A program made the position numbers and the translations under genes. Source: Pinirhizobacter soli (GTDB lineage: Bacteria; Pseudomonadota; Gammaproteobacteria; Xanthomonadales; Rhodanobacteraceae). Taken from it: DNA of 64,000 nt. The notes beneath the pieces are model-generated. The model saw nothing but the letters and a program-made list of their open reading frames with translations, ran no database searches and was not told the DNA's origin. Below, piece after piece: positions 62,632 through 64,000 of the stretch (positions are counted from its first letter, which is position 1; every line of letters starts with the position of its first letter). The stretch is taken from positions 496,001-560,000 of the forward strand of contig NZ_JADZLQ010000002.1 in assembly GCF_015905305.1 (NCBI RefSeq). Direction: 5' to 3'.

Positions 62632-63660
62632 CTAGAGGTAGTCCGTGATCAGGATTTCGGCGATCTGCACGGCGTTCAGGGCCGCGCCCTTGCGGATGTT
62701 GTCCGAAACGATCCAGAGGTTCAATCCGTTCTCGTGGGAAATATCCTGGCGGATGCGTCCGACGAAAACCCCATCCTTTCCGGCCGCGTCGCTCACCGGC
62801 GTCGGATAACCGCCCGCCTTGCGCTCGTCGATCACCACCACCCCGGGCGCGGCTTCAAGCAGGCTACGCGCGGTGTCGGCGTCGATGGGATCGCGGGTCT
62901 CCAGGTGCACGGCCTCGGAGTGGCCATAGAACACCGGCACGCGCACGGCGGTGGCATTCACGCGGATGCTCTCGTCCTCGAGGATCTTGCGTGTTTCCCA
63001 CACGATCTTCATTTCTTCCTTGGTGTAGCCATTGGGCTGGAAGTCGTCGATGTGGGGAATCACGTTGAAGGCGATCTGCTTGCTGAATTTCGCCGGTTCC
63101 ACTTCCTGGAAGTTGAGCAGCGCCGCCGTCTGCCTGGCCAGTTCGTCCGCTCCAGAGCGCCCTGCCCCGGAGACCGACTGGTAGGTGGCCACGTTGATGC
63201 GCTCGATACCCACCGCGCGGTGGATCGGCGCCAGCGCCACCAGCATCTGCATGGTGGAACAATTGGGGTTGGCGATGATGCCGCGCGTCTCGTACTGGGC
63301 GATGGCGTGCGGGTTCACTTCGCTCACCACCAGCGGGATGTCGTCCTGGTAGCGGAACTCCGATGTGTTGTCGATCACGACGGCACCGGCGGCAGCGGCG
63401 CGCGGAGCGTGCTCGCGGCTTACCGAGCCACCGGCGGAGAAGAACGCGATATCCACGCCCGAAAAATCGAAGTCGGCAAGGTTTTTGACCACCACCTGTT
63501 TGCCCGCGAAGTCGACCTTGCTACCGGCGGTGCGCTCGCTGGCGAGCGGAATCAGCTCGCCGACCGGGAAGTCGCGCTCGGCCAGCACGGAGAGCAGGGT
63601 TTCGCCGACGGCTCCGGTGGCGCCGACGATGGCGACGTTGTACGAGGTCTTCTTGCTCAT
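62632..63660 (-). CDS. asd: Aspartate-semialdehyde dehydrogenase
   Basis: A 342-residue NADPH enzyme on the route to lysine, threonine, methionine and diaminopimelate. The N-terminal NADP motif is VAIVGATGAVGETLLSVL; the catalytic Cys is in IIANPNCSTMQMLVAL; the substrate His/Arg region VFYGHSEAVHLETRDPID and the C-terminal GRIRQDISHENGLNLWIVSDN are standard. Its position before fimV matches other gammaproteobacteria. Confidence 0.97.
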   Translation of the reverse strand: MSKKTSYNVAIVGATGAVGETLLSVLAERDFPVGELIPLASERTAGSKVDFAGKQVVVKNLADFDFSGVDIAFFSAGGSVSREHAPRAAAAGAVVIDNTSEFRYQDDIPLVVSEVNPHAIAQYETRGIIANPNCSTMQMLVALAPIHRAVGIERINVATYQSVSGAGRSGADELARQTAALLNFQEVEPAKFSKQIAFNVIPHIDDFQPNGYTKEEMKIVWETRKILEDESIRVNATAVRVPVFYGHSEAVHLETRDPIDADTARSLLEAAPGVVVIDERKAGGYPTPVSDAAGKDGVFVGRIRQDISHENGLNLWIVSDNIRKGAALNAVQIAEILITDYL

Positions 63661-63702
63661 GGGTCCTTCAATACATGGGTGGGTGGTGGGGGAAGGAAAT
63701 CG

Positions 63703-64000
63703 TCAGATGATGCGGCTGGGCGGCTTGCCGGCATGCGGCCCGTGCCCGAAGAAGGCCAGCACGTTGTCGACGGCAAGAGCCGCCATGGCACGGCGGGTGC
63801 GACCGCTGGCGCTGGCGATATGCGGGGACAGTACCACGTTGTCCAGCGCCAACAATGCGCCGTGCACTGCGGGCTCGCCTTCGAATACATCCAGCCCTGC
63901 CGCCGCCAGCCGACCTTCGCCAAGCGCGGCCGCGAGCGCCACATCATCGACGATGCCGCCGCGGGCAATGTTCACCAGCGTGGCCGTGGGTTTCATCGCG
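63703..64000 (-). CDS. D-2-hydroxyacid dehydrogenase, C-terminal part
   Basis: The gene continues past the right edge; about 99 C-terminal codons are visible. [31 protein letters not shown] and [16 protein letters not shown] are the NAD-domain signatures of D-isomer 2-hydroxyacid dehydrogenases, including the catalytic Glu (EGEP) and His (SPHIAS). The wording fits the glyoxylate/hydroxypyruvate or 2-ketogluconate reductase group. It is 42 bp upstream of asd on the same strand. Confidence 0.85.
   Translation of the reverse strand, partial: AMKPTATLVNIARGGIVDDVALAAALGEGRLAAAGLDVFEGEPAVHGALLALDNVVLSPHIASASGRTRRAMAALAVDNVLAFFGHGPHAGKPPSRII

Overview
The window reads as a chromosome segment of a high-GC gammaproteobacterium of the Xanthomonadales, most likely Rhodanobacteraceae (Luteibacter/Dyella-like). 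Pointers are the Oar-type TonB-dependent receptor, the formiminoglutamate deiminase (HutF) route of histidine breakdown, the THX ribosomal protein, the beta-propeller sensor kinase type, and the asd-fimV-truA-trpF-trpB-trpA-accD order. The genus is inferred from gene content and protein style; no database search was possible.

Layout. 1-11.5 kb holds housekeeping and accessory genes: a Bcr/CflA transporter end, fluoride channel crcB, cfa, a secreted esterase, yaeQ, a Gfo/Idh/MocA oxidoreductase, an overlapping pair of cyclic-di-GMP proteins (EAL and HD-GYP), an exported MsrA, hutU and a lipoprotein phosphodiesterase. 11.6-18.4 kb has an Oar-like receptor, an AraC regulator, a small proline-rich exported protein and a divergent two-component system. 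18.4-28.1 kb is a complete kdp potassium-uptake operon read on the minus strand: a 31-residue membrane peptide, kdpF, kdpA, kdpB, an apparently overlooked 58-residue ORF, an outer-membrane porin, kdpC, kdpD, kdpE. 28.1-33.5 kb holds an EamA-like exporter with hutF, then a GNAT-nitrilase fusion and hutI. 33.6-42.3 kb contains small genes, a zinc-homeostasis set (MerC-like protein, CDF exporter, Zur, Zur-like operator), a hendecad-repeat coiled-coil protein, a probable C-rich-loop sRNA, gltX, a glycosyltransferase and a PAP2 phosphatase.

42.3-55.3 kb looks like an accessory region. Its first part (about 42.9-50.8 kb) is visibly poorer in GC, carries a fumarylacetoacetate-hydrolase-type enzyme, a FAD/Fe-S dehydrogenase, a crotonase and a large hybrid sensor kinase, and is bounded by a 21-bp near-identical direct repeat. 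Its second part is a three-gene minus-strand operon: TIR-transmembrane-TPR protein, a 49-residue acidic protein, and a SLOG-like domain protein with four membrane segments. TIR enzyme plus SLOG sensor plus membrane effector is the logic of Thoeris-type immunity in a different arrangement, and is the best candidate here for an undescribed system. Three copies of an intergenic inverted repeat whose arms are DnaA boxes lie at the two edges of this region.

55.3-64 kb is conserved core: accD, trpA, trpB, trpF and truA in overlapping order, fimV/hubP, a small exported coiled-coil protein, asd, and the C-terminal part of a D-2-hydroxyacid dehydrogenase running off the end. Histidine utilisation is split (hutU at 8.4 kb, hutF and hutI near 30-33 kb); hutH and hutG are not in the window.
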